From positions 558,001-622,000 of the forward strand of contig NZ_FRCP01000005.1 of NCBI RefSeq assembly GCF_900142955.1: a stretch of DNA of 64,000 bases. The letters are read 5' to 3'. Position 1 is the first letter of the stretch. Each line of letters opens with the position of its first letter. This DNA comes from Anaerosporobacter mobilis DSM 15930. GTDB taxonomy: Bacteria > Bacillota > Clostridia > Lachnospirales > Lachnospiraceae. The notes under the pieces are model-generated. The model was not told the origin of the DNA. It saw only the letters and a program-made list of their open reading frames with translations, and searched no databases. The position numbers and the translations under genes are program-made. Positions 24,883 through 33,877 of this stretch are shown here, piece after piece.

Positions 24883-27135
24883 TTACATAGCACCATGGAA
24901 TGTTCTTGAGATAACATCCATTTGTTGTTCTTTAGTAAGATCAATAAACTTAACAGCATAACCAGAAACTCTGATTGTGAAGTTAGCATATTCTTCTTTT
25001 TCTGGATGTTCCATAGCATCGATTAATTTTTCTTTACCAAATACATTAACGTTAAGGTGGTGAGAACCTTGTGCAAAATATCCGTCAAGAACGTTAACAA
25101 GGCTTGTTACTCTTTCTCCTTCGTCATGTCCTAATGCTTCTGGGTTGATTGTTTGTGTATTAGAGATACCATCAAGTGCCCATTCATATGGAAGCTTAGC
25201 AACTGAGTTTAATGAAGCAAGAAGTCCTGAATCTTCTGCACCGTAACTTGGGTTTGCTCCTGGTGCTAAAGGTTCTCCAGCTTTACGTCCGTCTGGCATA
25301 GATCCTGTAGCTTTACCGTAAACTACGTTTGAGGTAATTGTTAAGATTGAAGTTGTTGCCTCAGAATCTCTGTAAGTGTGACGTTTCTTAAGCTTAGTAA
25401 GGAATGTACGAAGTAATTCAACTGCGATGTCATCTGCACGATCGTCATCGTTACCGTATCTTGGGAAGTCACCAGTAACATCATAGTCCACTACGATACC
25501 GTCTTCATTACGGATTGTTTTAACTTTAGCATATTTGATAGCACTAAGTGAATCTACAACATGAGAGAATCCTGCAATACCAGTTGCAAATGTACGTCTT
25601 ACATCTGTATCGATAAGAGCCATCTCAGCTGCTTCATAGTAATATTTATCATGCATGTATTGAATGATATTAAGTGAATTAACATAAATTCCTGCTAACC
25701 AATCCATCATTACATCATATTTCTTCATTACTTCATCATAATCTAAGTATTCGGAAGTGATTGGTTTGTATTCAGGTCCAACTTGAACTAATGTTTTTTC
25801 ATCAACACCACCATTGATAGCGTATAATAAACACTTAGCAAGGTTAGCTCTTGCACCAAAGAATTGCATTTCCTTACCTGTTTGTGTTGCAGATACACAA
25901 CAGCAGATTGAATAGTCATCGCCCCATACTGGTTTCATAACATCATCGTTTTCATATTGTACTGAACTTGTATTGATTGAAATCTCAGCTGCGTACTTCT
26001 TAAAGTTCTCTGGTAAGTTTGGTGAGTAAAGTACTGTCAAGTTTGGTTCTGGTGATGGTCCCATGTTTTCAAGTGTATGAAGGAATCTGAAGTCAGTCTT
26101 AGTAACCATTGAACGACCATCAACACCCATACCTGCAACTTCAAGTGTAGCCCATACTGGATCACCTGAGAATAATTGATTGTATGAAGGAACTCTTGCG
26201 AACTTAACCATTCTGAATTTCATTACCATATGGTCGATAAGTTCTTGTGCTTCATCTTCTGTTAGAGTTCCGTTCTCTAAATCTCTTTGAATATAGATAT
26301 CAAGGAATGTTGAGATACGACCAACACTCATAGCTGCACCGTTTTGAGTCTTAACAGCTGCTAAATAACCAAAGTATAACCATTGTACAGCTTCTCTTGC
26401 ATTCTTAGCTGGTTCAGAAATATCATAGCCATAAGAAGCAGCCATTTTCTTCATATCTGCTAATGCTCTATATTGATTGAAGATTTCTTCTCTTTGACGG
26501 ATAATTTCATCTGTCATTGTTCCGTCACCACAGTTTGCATGGTCTTTTGCTTTTTCTTCCATTAAGAAATCAATACCGTAAAGAGCAACTCTTCTATAAT
26601 CACCTACAATACGTCCACGACCATATGTGTCAGGAAGTCCTGTTATAATTTTGTTACGGCGAGCTTGTCTGATTTCTGGAGTATATACATCAAAAACTCC
26701 TTGATTATGTGTTTTGTGATATTCTGTAAATATTTTATGAAGTTCTTTATTTGGCTCATATCCGTATGTTGAACAAGCTTCCTCAGCCATCTTAATACCA
26801 CCATATGGCATGAATGCTCTCTTTAAAGGTTTATCTGTTTGTAAACCAACTACTTTTTCAAGATCTTTAGCAGATTCATCAATATATCCTGGGCCATGTG
26901 ATGTGATTCCAGATACAATGTCAGTATCCATATCAAGCACGCCACCTTTAGCTCTTTCTTCTTTTTGAAGTTCTTGAAGTTTACCCCAAAGTTTATTAGT
27001 CGCTTCTGTAGGATCTGCTAAGAATGAAGAATCACCATCATATGGTTTGTAATTGTTTTGAATGAAATCTCTTGTATTAACTTCTTCTTTCCAAAGTCTT
27101 CCTTTAAATCCATCCCATTGTTCTTTTTGTAACAT
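24883..27135 (-). CDS. pflB: Pyruvate formate-lyase
   Basis: The protein has 750 aa and splits pyruvate and CoA into acetyl-CoA and formate, the main anaerobic pyruvate route in fermenters. The active-site adjacent cysteines are in SICCCVSATQTGKEM, and the C-terminal glycyl-radical motif is RVSGYAVKF, 20-30 residues from the end as usual. Length and motifs identify true PFL rather than a diol dehydratase or other glycyl-radical enzyme. AAGGAGG precedes the start. A TTGTCA-17-TACAAT promoter with a palindrome on its -35 is upstream. Confidence 0.98.
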   Translation of the reverse strand: MLQKEQWDGFKGRLWKEEVNTRDFIQNNYKPYDGDSSFLADPTEATNKLWGKLQELQKEERAKGGVLDMDTDIVSGITSHGPGYIDESAKDLEKVVGLQTDKPLKRAFMPYGGIKMAEEACSTYGYEPNKELHKIFTEYHKTHNQGVFDVYTPEIRQARRNKIITGLPDTYGRGRIVGDYRRVALYGIDFLMEEKAKDHANCGDGTMTDEIIRQREEIFNQYRALADMKKMAASYGYDISEPAKNAREAVQWLYFGYLAAVKTQNGAAMSVGRISTFLDIYIQRDLENGTLTEDEAQELIDHMVMKFRMVKFARVPSYNQLFSGDPVWATLEVAGMGVDGRSMVTKTDFRFLHTLENMGPSPEPNLTVLYSPNLPENFKKYAAEISINTSSVQYENDDVMKPVWGDDYSICCCVSATQTGKEMQFFGARANLAKCLLYAINGGVDEKTLVQVGPEYKPITSEYLDYDEVMKKYDVMMDWLAGIYVNSLNIIQYMHDKYYYEAAEMALIDTDVRRTFATGIAGFSHVVDSLSAIKYAKVKTIRNEDGIVVDYDVTGDFPRYGNDDDRADDIAVELLRTFLTKLKKRHTYRDSEATTSILTITSNVVYGKATGSMPDGRKAGEPLAPGANPSYGAEDSGLLASLNSVAKLPYEWALDGISNTQTINPEALGHDEGERVTSLVNVLDGYFAQGSHHLNVNVFGKEKLIDAMEHPEKEEYANFTIRVSGYAVKFIDLTKEQQMDVISRTFHGAM

Positions 27136-27185
27136 ATCTTTTGTCCTCCTTATATAAACTATTATATGTGTACTGTGTATTGTAT

Positions 27186-27225
27186 ATTGTATACACAGAA
27201 TGATGTAGTGACAACCCTGTTGTCA
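27186..27225 (-). promoter_or_regulatory. pflB promoter with TGACAAC-N3-GTTGTCA palindrome
   Basis: -35 TTGTCA (27209-27214), 17-nt spacer, -10 TACAAT (27186-27191). The palindrome TGACAAC-CCT-GTTGTCA (27209-27225) covers the -35 and is a candidate repressor site. The regulator is unknown. The rest of 27136-27360 shows nothing more. Confidence 0.65.
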
Positions 27226-27360
27226 AATAATGAATCTATACCAATATATATATCACTATTTCAGATAAAAATCCAGTAATTTTTCCCCAGTATTTAATTT
27301 TGTACAATTTCTGATATTATTCCTGTATATCCTTCAAATTCTCACTCCTATGCACAAAAC

Positions 27361-27385
27361 GGGATATACTTATACAGCATATCCC
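27361..27385 (-). terminator. Terminator after the 6-phospho-beta-glucosidase gene
   Basis: GGGATAT (27361-27367) pairs with ATATCCC (27379-27385); on the minus strand GTTTTG follows. It lies about 17 bp after the stop codon. Confidence 0.65.
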
Positions 27386-27401
27386 TTAATTAATTTCTTT
27401 C

Positions 27402-28832
27402 TTATAAATCTTCGCCATTGGTTTCAATTACACGTTTAAACCACTCAAAAGATTTCTTCTTACTTCGATTCAAAGTTCCATTACCGTCATTGTCTTTATC
27501 GACATAGATAAAACCGTAACGCTTCTTCATCTCTCCTGTGGTAAAGGAGATACAATCAATACAGCCCCATGGGGTATATCCCATCAAGTCTATCCCATCA
27601 AGTTCAACGGCCTTCTTCATTTCGATAATATGGTTCTTAAGATATTCAATACGATAATCATCTTCTACATATCCTTGTTCATCTGGAGTATCTATAGCAC
27701 CAAATCCATTTTCCACGATAAAAAGTGGTTTCTGATAACGCTCATATAGAAGATTTAGCGCGTATCTAAGACCGATTGGATCAATCTGCCACCCCCAGTC
27801 AGAAGCCTTTACATAAGGGTTAGGAACGCTACCTGGGAAGCCATCTAATCCATTCCCTTGCACCACCGCATCTGCTTTCACTGCGTTTGTCATATAATAA
27901 CTAAGACCGATATAGTCTACGACTCCTTCTTTCAGAATCTTCGCATCTTCCGGTTCCATATGAATATGATACCCTTTTCGTTCCCATTCTTTATAAGCAT
28001 ATGACGGATATTCTCCTCGTACATGAACATCACCAAATAAATATCTATCATGCATCGATTCTAAAGAATACATCATGTCATCTGGATTACAAGAATACGG
28101 ATATAACGGCACACAAGCGAGCATACAACCAATCTGAAAATCTGGATTAATCTTATGTCCCTCCTTAACCACTAAGGCACTTGCAACTAATTCATGGTGT
28201 ACCGTTTGATACATACACTCTTCTGGATTTTCTTCTTGATTGAAAATTACACCTGAGTTTACATAACCGAATAACGGATATTCATAATTTTTCTGGTTAT
28301 TGATTTCATTAAATGTCATCCAGTACTTAACTTTATCTTTGTAACGTTCCATAACAACTTTGGCATAATGTACAAAGAATTCGATTAACTTTCGGTTCTT
28401 CCAACCGCCGTACTCTTTTACTAGATGATATGGCATTTCAAAATGTGATAATGTAATTACTGGTTCGATTCCGTATTTTAGTAATTCATCAAATAAGTCA
28501 TCATAAAACTGTAATCCTTCTTTGTTTGGCTCTTTTTCATCACCATTTGGGAAGATACGAGTCCAAGCAATAGAAGTTCGGAAGCATTTGAATCCCATTT
28601 CTGCAAACAATTTCACATCTTCCTTGTAATGTCCATAAAAATCTACCGCTTCATGATTTGGGTAATAGCAATCTTCTAACACGCCATCTGTTATCTTGCG
28701 ATCTACTCCATGAGTACCCCCAGTTAGAACATCTACGATGCTAACTCCTTTTCCACCTTTGTTCCAACCACCTTCTACCTGGTGGGCGGCTACCGCACCA
28801 CCCCAGAGAAATTTATCTGATAACATAATCAT
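27402..28832 (-). CDS. 6-phospho-beta-glucosidase (GH1)
   Basis: The protein has 476 aa of glycoside hydrolase family 1. The acid/base Glu is in TFNEINN and the nucleophile Glu in IVENGFGA; the N-terminal FLWGGAVAAHQVEGGW is the family signature. It lies 6 bp after a beta-glucoside PTS gene, which delivers 6-phosphorylated disaccharides, so it should release glucose and glucose-6-phosphate from cellobiose-, salicin- or arbutin-type substrates in the cytosol. M1 and M3 (ATG-ATT-ATG) are both possible starts behind AGAGG. It is a BglA/AscB/BglH-type enzyme; the substrate is not certain. Confidence 0.93.
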   Translation of the reverse strand: MIMLSDKFLWGGAVAAHQVEGGWNKGGKGVSIVDVLTGGTHGVDRKITDGVLEDCYYPNHEAVDFYGHYKEDVKLFAEMGFKCFRTSIAWTRIFPNGDEKEPNKEGLQFYDDLFDELLKYGIEPVITLSHFEMPYHLVKEYGGWKNRKLIEFFVHYAKVVMERYKDKVKYWMTFNEINNQKNYEYPLFGYVNSGVIFNQEENPEECMYQTVHHELVASALVVKEGHKINPDFQIGCMLACVPLYPYSCNPDDMMYSLESMHDRYLFGDVHVRGEYPSYAYKEWERKGYHIHMEPEDAKILKEGVVDYIGLSYYMTNAVKADAVVQGNGLDGFPGSVPNPYVKASDWGWQIDPIGLRYALNLLYERYQKPLFIVENGFGAIDTPDEQGYVEDDYRIEYLKNHIIEMKKAVELDGIDLMGYTPWGCIDCISFTTGEMKKRYGFIYVDKDNDGNGTLNRSKKKSFEWFKRVIETNGEDL

Positions 28833-28838
28833 GCACCT

Positions 28839-30749
28839 CTATTTCTGTATTTCTAACAATTCTTGACCTTGTACCACGTTTGAAACTGCCAATGATTCTA
28901 CACTTTTATACTCTTCTGTATTAGATACAATCACCATTGTAGTTGTTTCGAAACCTGCTTTTGTAATCTCTTCTAAAGAGAATGTGATTAAGAGCTGCCC
29001 CTTTTTCACTCTATCGTTTTGTGAAACATGTACCTCAAAACCTTTTCCGCCCATTCCTACTGTATCGATTCCAATATGAATTAGTAATTCTTCCCCAGAG
29101 TCAGACATAAGGCCTATTGCATGTCCTGTTGGAAAAAGTGCTGCTACTGTTCCATCAAAAGGTGAATATACTTTGCCTTCTTCTGGTATGATAGCCACGC
29201 CCTTGCCCATAGCTTCACTCGAGAATGCATCATCATTCACATCAGTAAGGGCAATAACTTTACCACTTAGAGGTGAACTAATTCTCGTTTTGCTAGCTGT
29301 TACAGATACTTCTGCAGGTTGTGACGTTTTTACTTCTTCCCTAGCTTCTACTTTTGTTTCTTCTTTTGATTTTACTTTTGAATCCTTTTTTACTTCATCT
29401 TTATCTTCTTTAAAACCTACCATCATAGTAAGCACCATTGCTAGTACAAATGATATAATAATTGATATAACGTAACCTAGGAAGTTTGACATATATCCTT
29501 CTTTAAAATATGCTGGAAGTGTCGCTATACCTGGCATGTTATATCCCCATGAATATGCGCGGAAAGCTCCTGCTATACCACCACCCACGGCTCCTGCTAT
29601 ACAACCACAAATCATTGGTGTCTTTAATCTTAAATTAACACCATAGATTGCTGGTTCTGTGATTCCAAACAATCCTGTAATTGCTGCTGGTAGTGAAACT
29701 TGTTTTAATTCTTTATCTTTCGTACGGAAGAAAACTCCTAAAGCTGCACCTGCCTGTGAGAATACGGCAGATCCTTGAATACCTGTGAATGTATCGTATC
29801 CAAGAGAAGCATAATTACCAACTGTAACCGGAGTGATTCCCCAGTGCACACCGAAGATAACCATTACTTCCCACAATCCGCCAACGACAACACCCGCAAC
29901 AATTGGACTTAAATCATATAAGGAATTATAAACGTCACCGATTGCTCCACCTACCATATTTCCTAATGGACCACATACTAGTAATGTTAGTGGCACCATA
30001 ATTGCAATTGTAAACATCGGAGTGAATAGGTTTCTAATTACTATCGGTAACTTCTTATCAAAAAATCTCTGTACATAAGATGTAATCCAAATTGCTAGAA
30101 TAATTGGTATAACTGTAGATGTATAACTAAGCATCTGAACTTTGATTCCTAAGAATGTTAGTGATTCACCTGCATTCACCATTGCAATATAATCTGGACT
30201 AACTAATGCACAAGCTATTACTATACCGATAAATTCATTTACTTTAAATTTCTTTGATGCAGTTACAGCAATCAACACTGGTAAGAATGTAAACGCTGTC
30301 CAAGAGATAAAATTCAAAATCTTATAGGTTCCCCAGCTTGTATCCATTACATTCATTGCTACTAGTACCCCAAGAATACCTTGTAAGATACCGCATGCCG
30401 CGAGTGTATATAAAAACGGTGCAAAAATACTTGAAATTACATCAATTATCCTGCTGACTACTCCTACTTTTTGAGCTGGTTCGCTACTACCTTCTTCTAT
30501 AGTTACGAGCTTTATGACTTCTTTGTAAGCATCCTGTACGTGATTACCAATAACGACCTGATATTGTCCTCCTGCTTCTACTGTCGTAATGACTCCAGGA
30601 ATCTTCCTTACAGTATCCGTATTAATATTCTTCGCGTCTTTTAATATAAAACGTAATCTTGTGGCACAATGAGTTACGTTCCTAATGTTCTCATCCCCGC
30701 CTAATTCCTTTACCAATGCTTTCGCAGTGATACTATAATCAATTGCCAT
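28839..30749 (-). CDS. Beta-glucoside-specific PTS enzyme IIBCA
   Basis: The protein has 636 aa in the order IIB (about 1-85, phospho-Cys in NVTHCATRLRF), IIC (about 105-455, some ten membrane helices, with PAIYGVNLRLK), a Lys/Glu-rich linker and IIA (about 485-636, phospho-His in LLIHIGIDTVGM). It imports and phosphorylates aryl- or alkyl-beta-glucosides, like BglF/BglP. AAGGAGG precedes the ATG. It is co-transcribed with the GH1 gene. I saw no antiterminator gene of the LicT type, nor a LicT RNA target in the leader; the RpiR regulator just upstream is the likely controller. Confidence 0.95.
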   Translation of the reverse strand: MAIDYSITAKALVKELGGDENIRNVTHCATRLRFILKDAKNINTDTVRKIPGVITTVEAGGQYQVVIGNHVQDAYKEVIKLVTIEEGSSEPAQKVGVVSRIIDVISSIFAPFLYTLAACGILQGILGVLVAMNVMDTSWGTYKILNFISWTAFTFLPVLIAVTASKKFKVNEFIGIVIACALVSPDYIAMVNAGESLTFLGIKVQMLSYTSTVIPIILAIWITSYVQRFFDKKLPIVIRNLFTPMFTIAIMVPLTLLVCGPLGNMVGGAIGDVYNSLYDLSPIVAGVVVGGLWEVMVIFGVHWGITPVTVGNYASLGYDTFTGIQGSAVFSQAGAALGVFFRTKDKELKQVSLPAAITGLFGITEPAIYGVNLRLKTPMICGCIAGAVGGGIAGAFRAYSWGYNMPGIATLPAYFKEGYMSNFLGYVISIIISFVLAMVLTMMVGFKEDKDEVKKDSKVKSKEETKVEAREEVKTSQPAEVSVTASKTRISSPLSGKVIALTDVNDDAFSSEAMGKGVAIIPEEGKVYSPFDGTVAALFPTGHAIGLMSDSGEELLIHIGIDTVGMGGKGFEVHVSQNDRVKKGQLLITFSLEEITKAGFETTTMVIVSNTEEYKSVESLAVSNVVQGQELLEIQK

Positions 30750-30908
30750 TGAAATTTCCTCCTTTAGTAACTTGAACTTAATATATCATAAACCAAAGCA
30801 TCCTTGCTATACTCATGGAGCCTTCTGACTTGTGTTCCATGCATTTGTAATTTGTTACACAAAAGAAACAACCTGTTTTTTACCCTATAATTGTTAGGAC
30901 TATCGTAA

Positions 30909-30950
30909 AAAGCCGATACAACACTAGTATATCTTTGTTGTATCGGCTTT
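30909..30950. terminator. Terminator after the RpiR-type gene
   Basis: AAAGCCGATACAAC (30909-30922) pairs exactly with GTTGTATCGGCTTT (30937-30950), with flanking A-rich and T-rich ends. It starts 15 bp after the stop codon and separates the regulator from the PTS operon. Confidence 0.88.
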
Positions 30951-30964
30951 ATTTACTATAGTCC

Positions 30965-31681
30965 TTATTTAATACTTCGCGCTAGTGTTTCAATTAAGAA
31001 TAGCACCGGAACCTGCGTAGTAACGTTTAGTTCACCACCAACTTTTTGCTCTTCTATATAATACGACAGATTCAAATCTGATATTTTAGCAAGTGTGCAT
31101 GAATTTTTATTGGTAATGCTTAAGATTTTACAATTATGCTGTTTGAATTCATTGATCATACGGATTACTTCACTCACTTCACCTGAAACAGATAATGCTA
31201 TAATCACTGTATTGTCGAGAATATCTTCTAAGACCGGATAATAAGGATCATCAATACTCTGTGCAAATTTTCCTACATTAGAGAAAAATCTTGCTCCATA
31301 TTTACCAAGGATTCCAGAGGTTCCAACCCCTACAAAGATTACTCTTTTTGCATCTCTAATCATCTGAACAGCATCATTCATCACCTGCTCCCATGCAGTT
31401 GTCTCTACACTTTTAAAATAATGTTGTAATTCCTCAATATCATCTTTGGATTGACGACTACATTGCTCATTTAAGTATAATTTAAACTTCACGCGAAACT
31501 CTGAGTAGCCATCGCACCCAAGCTTTTTACAGAATCGAATAACCGTTGACGTTGAAACATGTACTGCCGCCGCTAAATCTCTTACTGTCATATATCTTAC
31601 TACCTGTTTATTCTTAATAACATAATCATAAACAAGTAATTCCAAATTATTTAACTTCTGAATATTATCATAGCTGAACAT
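30965..31681 (-). CDS. RpiR/MurR-family transcriptional regulator
   Basis: The protein has 238 aa. The N-terminal RpiR helix-turn-helix (VRDLAAAVHVSTSTVIRFCKKLGCDGYSEF cut here into its recognisable halves: DLAAAVHVSTSTV and RFCKKLGCDGYSEF) is followed by a SIS sugar-phosphate-binding domain (VGVGTSGILGKYGA, ALSVSGEVSEVI). Such proteins sense a phosphorylated sugar. It lies just upstream of the beta-glucoside PTS and GH1 genes but has its own terminator, so it probably controls them from a separate transcript. GGAGG lies a few bases before the ATG. Confidence 0.9.
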   Translation of the reverse strand: MFSYDNIQKLNNLELLVYDYVIKNKQVVRYMTVRDLAAAVHVSTSTVIRFCKKLGCDGYSEFRVKFKLYLNEQCSRQSKDDIEELQHYFKSVETTAWEQVMNDAVQMIRDAKRVIFVGVGTSGILGKYGARFFSNVGKFAQSIDDPYYPVLEDILDNTVIIALSVSGEVSEVIRMINEFKQHNCKILSITNKNSCTLAKISDLNLSYYIEEQKVGGELNVTTQVPVLFLIETLARSIK

Positions 31682-31814
31682 ACGACCGTCCTCCTAGATT
31701 GATTATACAAAATTCAAGAGCGTCTTACAAGTTTATAAATCAAACAAAAATTTCTTATTTGTATGCGTGAGTAAATCTATTTTATCGGTATCCTAATTCC
31801 CCCTACCAAAACAA

Positions 31815-31849
31815 AAAATAGAAAGTACGCATAAGGTACTTTCTATTTT
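31815..31849 (-). terminator. Terminator of the 26-aa gene
   Basis: AAAATAGAAAGTAC (31815-31828) and GTACTTTCTATTTT (31836-31849) form a 14-bp perfect stem, followed by TTTTG on the minus strand. The stretch 31850-31959 is AT-rich and holds nothing else I can identify. Confidence 0.75.
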
Positions 31850-31959
31850 CAAACTAATATTTTTATTATTAAAATTTATATTTATATATTATTATTTATA
31901 ATCTATATTCTAAAATTATATAATCAAAACTATATTAGATTACATGTATATCTGGTATC

Positions 31960-32040
31960 TTATAATAACTTTCTTATATTATTTTTGATACCAACAATAC
32001 AGACCATAACGAAACCTAAACCGATAATTGCTATTTCCAT
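31960..32040 (-). CDS. 26-aa membrane miniprotein in its own transcription unit
   Basis: Twenty-six codons encode a hydrophobic peptide (MEIAIIGLGFVMVCIVGI.. then a basic end KNNIRKLL), which is one membrane helix with a positive C-terminal tail. AGGAGG lies nine bases before the ATG. An extended -10 promoter (32102-32130), a GTTAG-N6-CTAAC palindrome at +2 (32077-32094) and a clean terminator (31815-31849) make it a complete unit. The palindrome is shared with eno, ahpC and gpmA. I recognise no family; the gene is below the usual length cut-off and may be unannotated. Confidence 0.7.
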   Translation of the reverse strand: MEIAIIGLGFVMVCIVGIKNNIRKLL

Positions 32041-32076
32041 ATAATTCGTACCTCCTATATTTTTCTCCACGTTTGT

Positions 32077-32130
32077 AGTTAGTCACAACTAACTCAATTG
32101 AAGTATAACATATATTGGTACAAAAAGCAA
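32077..32130 (-). promoter_or_regulatory. Promoter of the 26-aa gene with GTTAG-N6-CTAAC palindrome
   Basis: -35 TTGCTT (32125-32130), 17-nt spacer, extended -10 TGT-TATACT (-10 at 32102-32107). AGTTAG-N6-CTAACT (32077-32094) begins about one base after the predicted start. Confidence 0.7.
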
Positions 32131-32147
32131 TATCGAATGTAAAAATA

Positions 32148-33797
32148 TTATTGACTAATTAAAGTAGCAATTTCACTTATCCCTTTCTTACCGAAATGAA
32201 TCGTTTTATCATTAATAATCATGCATGGCACACTCATAATTTGATATTTCTCTTTTAATTCAGGATAGTGCATTAAATCAATCATCTCTGCCTCAATATT
32301 ACCCGAAAGAGTTGCAGCCTTCTGTGCGGCCATAACTAACTCCGGACACATCGTACAAGATAAAGAAACCATAATCTTTAGATTTACTGGTTTTGATACT
32401 TCTTTTATCATCTTTTCCACATCTGGATCAATTTCTTTTCCAGGACCTGCAACATTGTATAACGCAATTATAAATGAGTTGATTTCATGTCCTCCTGGTA
32501 CTCCATGAAACTGTATTCCGCTACTAGTACCATCGTCATAACAAACTTCAATTGTTGGAAGTAAACGTGTACTAACTTCTTCCTCATTCCCCTCGGTCCA
32601 AGTAACTTTGTCAGTTAAACTAGTAAACTCCTCAACAAAACCTCTTACTTCTTCTGAGACTTTTCTATCATCCAACCAAGTTTTTAAGATAACAGGCTTT
32701 TCGAATTTTTCAAATACTCCTCTTAGCTGATTCTTAATCTCACTACTTAAAAATTCACCATCTGTTGAATCCTCATCAGTATTATGATTACTTTCAGCCT
32801 CTGGCTGTTTACTAGTTTTCTTAGTGATTTCTAACTCCGGTATGTTAAGTTTAGCATGTAAATCAGATACATATTTCTCCATAGAAGTAGCTGCAATTGC
32901 ACCGTCTGAAACAGCTGTAACTACTTGCCTTAGATTCTTAACACATACATCTCCAGCAGCAAAAACTCCATCTATATTTGTCTGTTGATTTGCATCTGTA
33001 AGGATATATCCTTGCGCGTTTAATTCCACTGACTTCGGTAACCAGTGTGTGTTAGGTACATAACCTGCGAAAACAAAGACTCCGAAGCTTTCATTTTCCT
33101 TAGCCTCGTATGTCCATTCATCACCCGTTATGTTATCACGAAATCTAGCGCTCTTTAGCTTACTATCTCCCTTTAATTCCACGACCTCAGTATGAAATAC
33201 TGTTGATATTTTATCATTGCCCTTCAATTGATCTGACACCGTTTTTGCACAAGTAAAATCTTCCTCTCGCACAATTAAAGTAACAGATTTTGCATATCTT
33301 GTTAAGAAGATTCCCTCTTCTACCGCGGCAAATCCTCCTCCAATCACGAAAACATCCATTCCAGTAAAGAATTCTCCATCACAGGTAGCGCAATAAGCAA
33401 CTCCTCTTCCTTGGAATTCTTTTTCTCCTTCAAAACCTAGATTTCTTGGATTGGCTCCAACCGCTAATATGACTCCTAATGCCTTGTAGTCTCCCTTGGT
33501 AGTACGGATTATCTTGACATCGGATTCTAGTTCCATCTCCTGAACCTCCGCCATCAAAAATTCTGCTCCAAAAGATTCTGCTTGCATTCTCATACTATCA
33601 GTCAGTTCCTTGCCACTTGTCTTCTTAACTCCAGGATAATTAATAATCTCTGCTGTAATTGTAATCTGTCCACCCAGTTTTTCTTTCTCTATAACAAGTA
33701 CTCTATATTTCGCTCTCGCCATATAAAGTGCAGCTGAGAGACCTGCTGGACCTCCGCCTACAATAATCAGATCGTATAGACTTCTTAAATCTTCCAT
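32148..33797 (-). CDS. AhpF-like peroxiredoxin reductase with swapped domain order
   Basis: The protein has 549 aa. Residues 1-310 are a thioredoxin-reductase flavoprotein (FAD motif GGGPAGLSAALYMARA, redox pair in YCATCDGEFF, NADPH-type GGGFAAVEEG, second FAD motif FAAGDVCVK). An acidic linker (about 320-350) leads to a tandem thioredoxin-fold domain with the redox pair in SLSCTMCPELV (near 480). That last motif matches the N-terminal domain of classical AhpF, so the electron-relay domain is at the opposite end. It follows ahpC by 80 bp and should reduce AhpC. Confidence 0.9.
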   Translation of the reverse strand: MEDLRSLYDLIIVGGGPAGLSAALYMARAKYRVLVIEKEKLGGQITITAEIINYPGVKKTSGKELTDSMRMQAESFGAEFLMAEVQEMELESDVKIIRTTKGDYKALGVILAVGANPRNLGFEGEKEFQGRGVAYCATCDGEFFTGMDVFVIGGGFAAVEEGIFLTRYAKSVTLIVREEDFTCAKTVSDQLKGNDKISTVFHTEVVELKGDSKLKSARFRDNITGDEWTYEAKENESFGVFVFAGYVPNTHWLPKSVELNAQGYILTDANQQTNIDGVFAAGDVCVKNLRQVVTAVSDGAIAATSMEKYVSDLHAKLNIPELEITKKTSKQPEAESNHNTDEDSTDGEFLSSEIKNQLRGVFEKFEKPVILKTWLDDRKVSEEVRGFVEEFTSLTDKVTWTEGNEEEVSTRLLPTIEVCYDDGTSSGIQFHGVPGGHEINSFIIALYNVAGPGKEIDPDVEKMIKEVSKPVNLKIMVSLSCTMCPELVMAAQKAATLSGNIEAEMIDLMHYPELKEKYQIMSVPCMIINDKTIHFGKKGISEIATLISQ

Positions 33798-33816
33798 AAG
33801 CGAACCTCCTTTTTAT

Positions 33817-33848
33817 AATACCCCGTTCTTAAAAAGAAACGGGGTATT
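33817..33848 (-). terminator. Intercistronic hairpin between ahpC and the AhpF-like gene
   Basis: AATACCCCGTT (33817-33827) pairs exactly with AACGGGGTATT (33838-33848). Only a weak U-rich stretch follows, so it probably attenuates and keeps AhpC in excess over its reductase. Confidence 0.65.
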
Positions 33849-33877
33849 ATTATTCTATGGTTAATTTTACATATCCA

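Noticed and set aside
30750..30908. LicT/BglG-type antiterminator site before the beta-glucoside PTS gene
   Set aside because: No terminator overlapping a RAT-like sequence was found in this leader, and the nearby regulator is RpiR-type. The only strong terminator belongs to that regulator gene.
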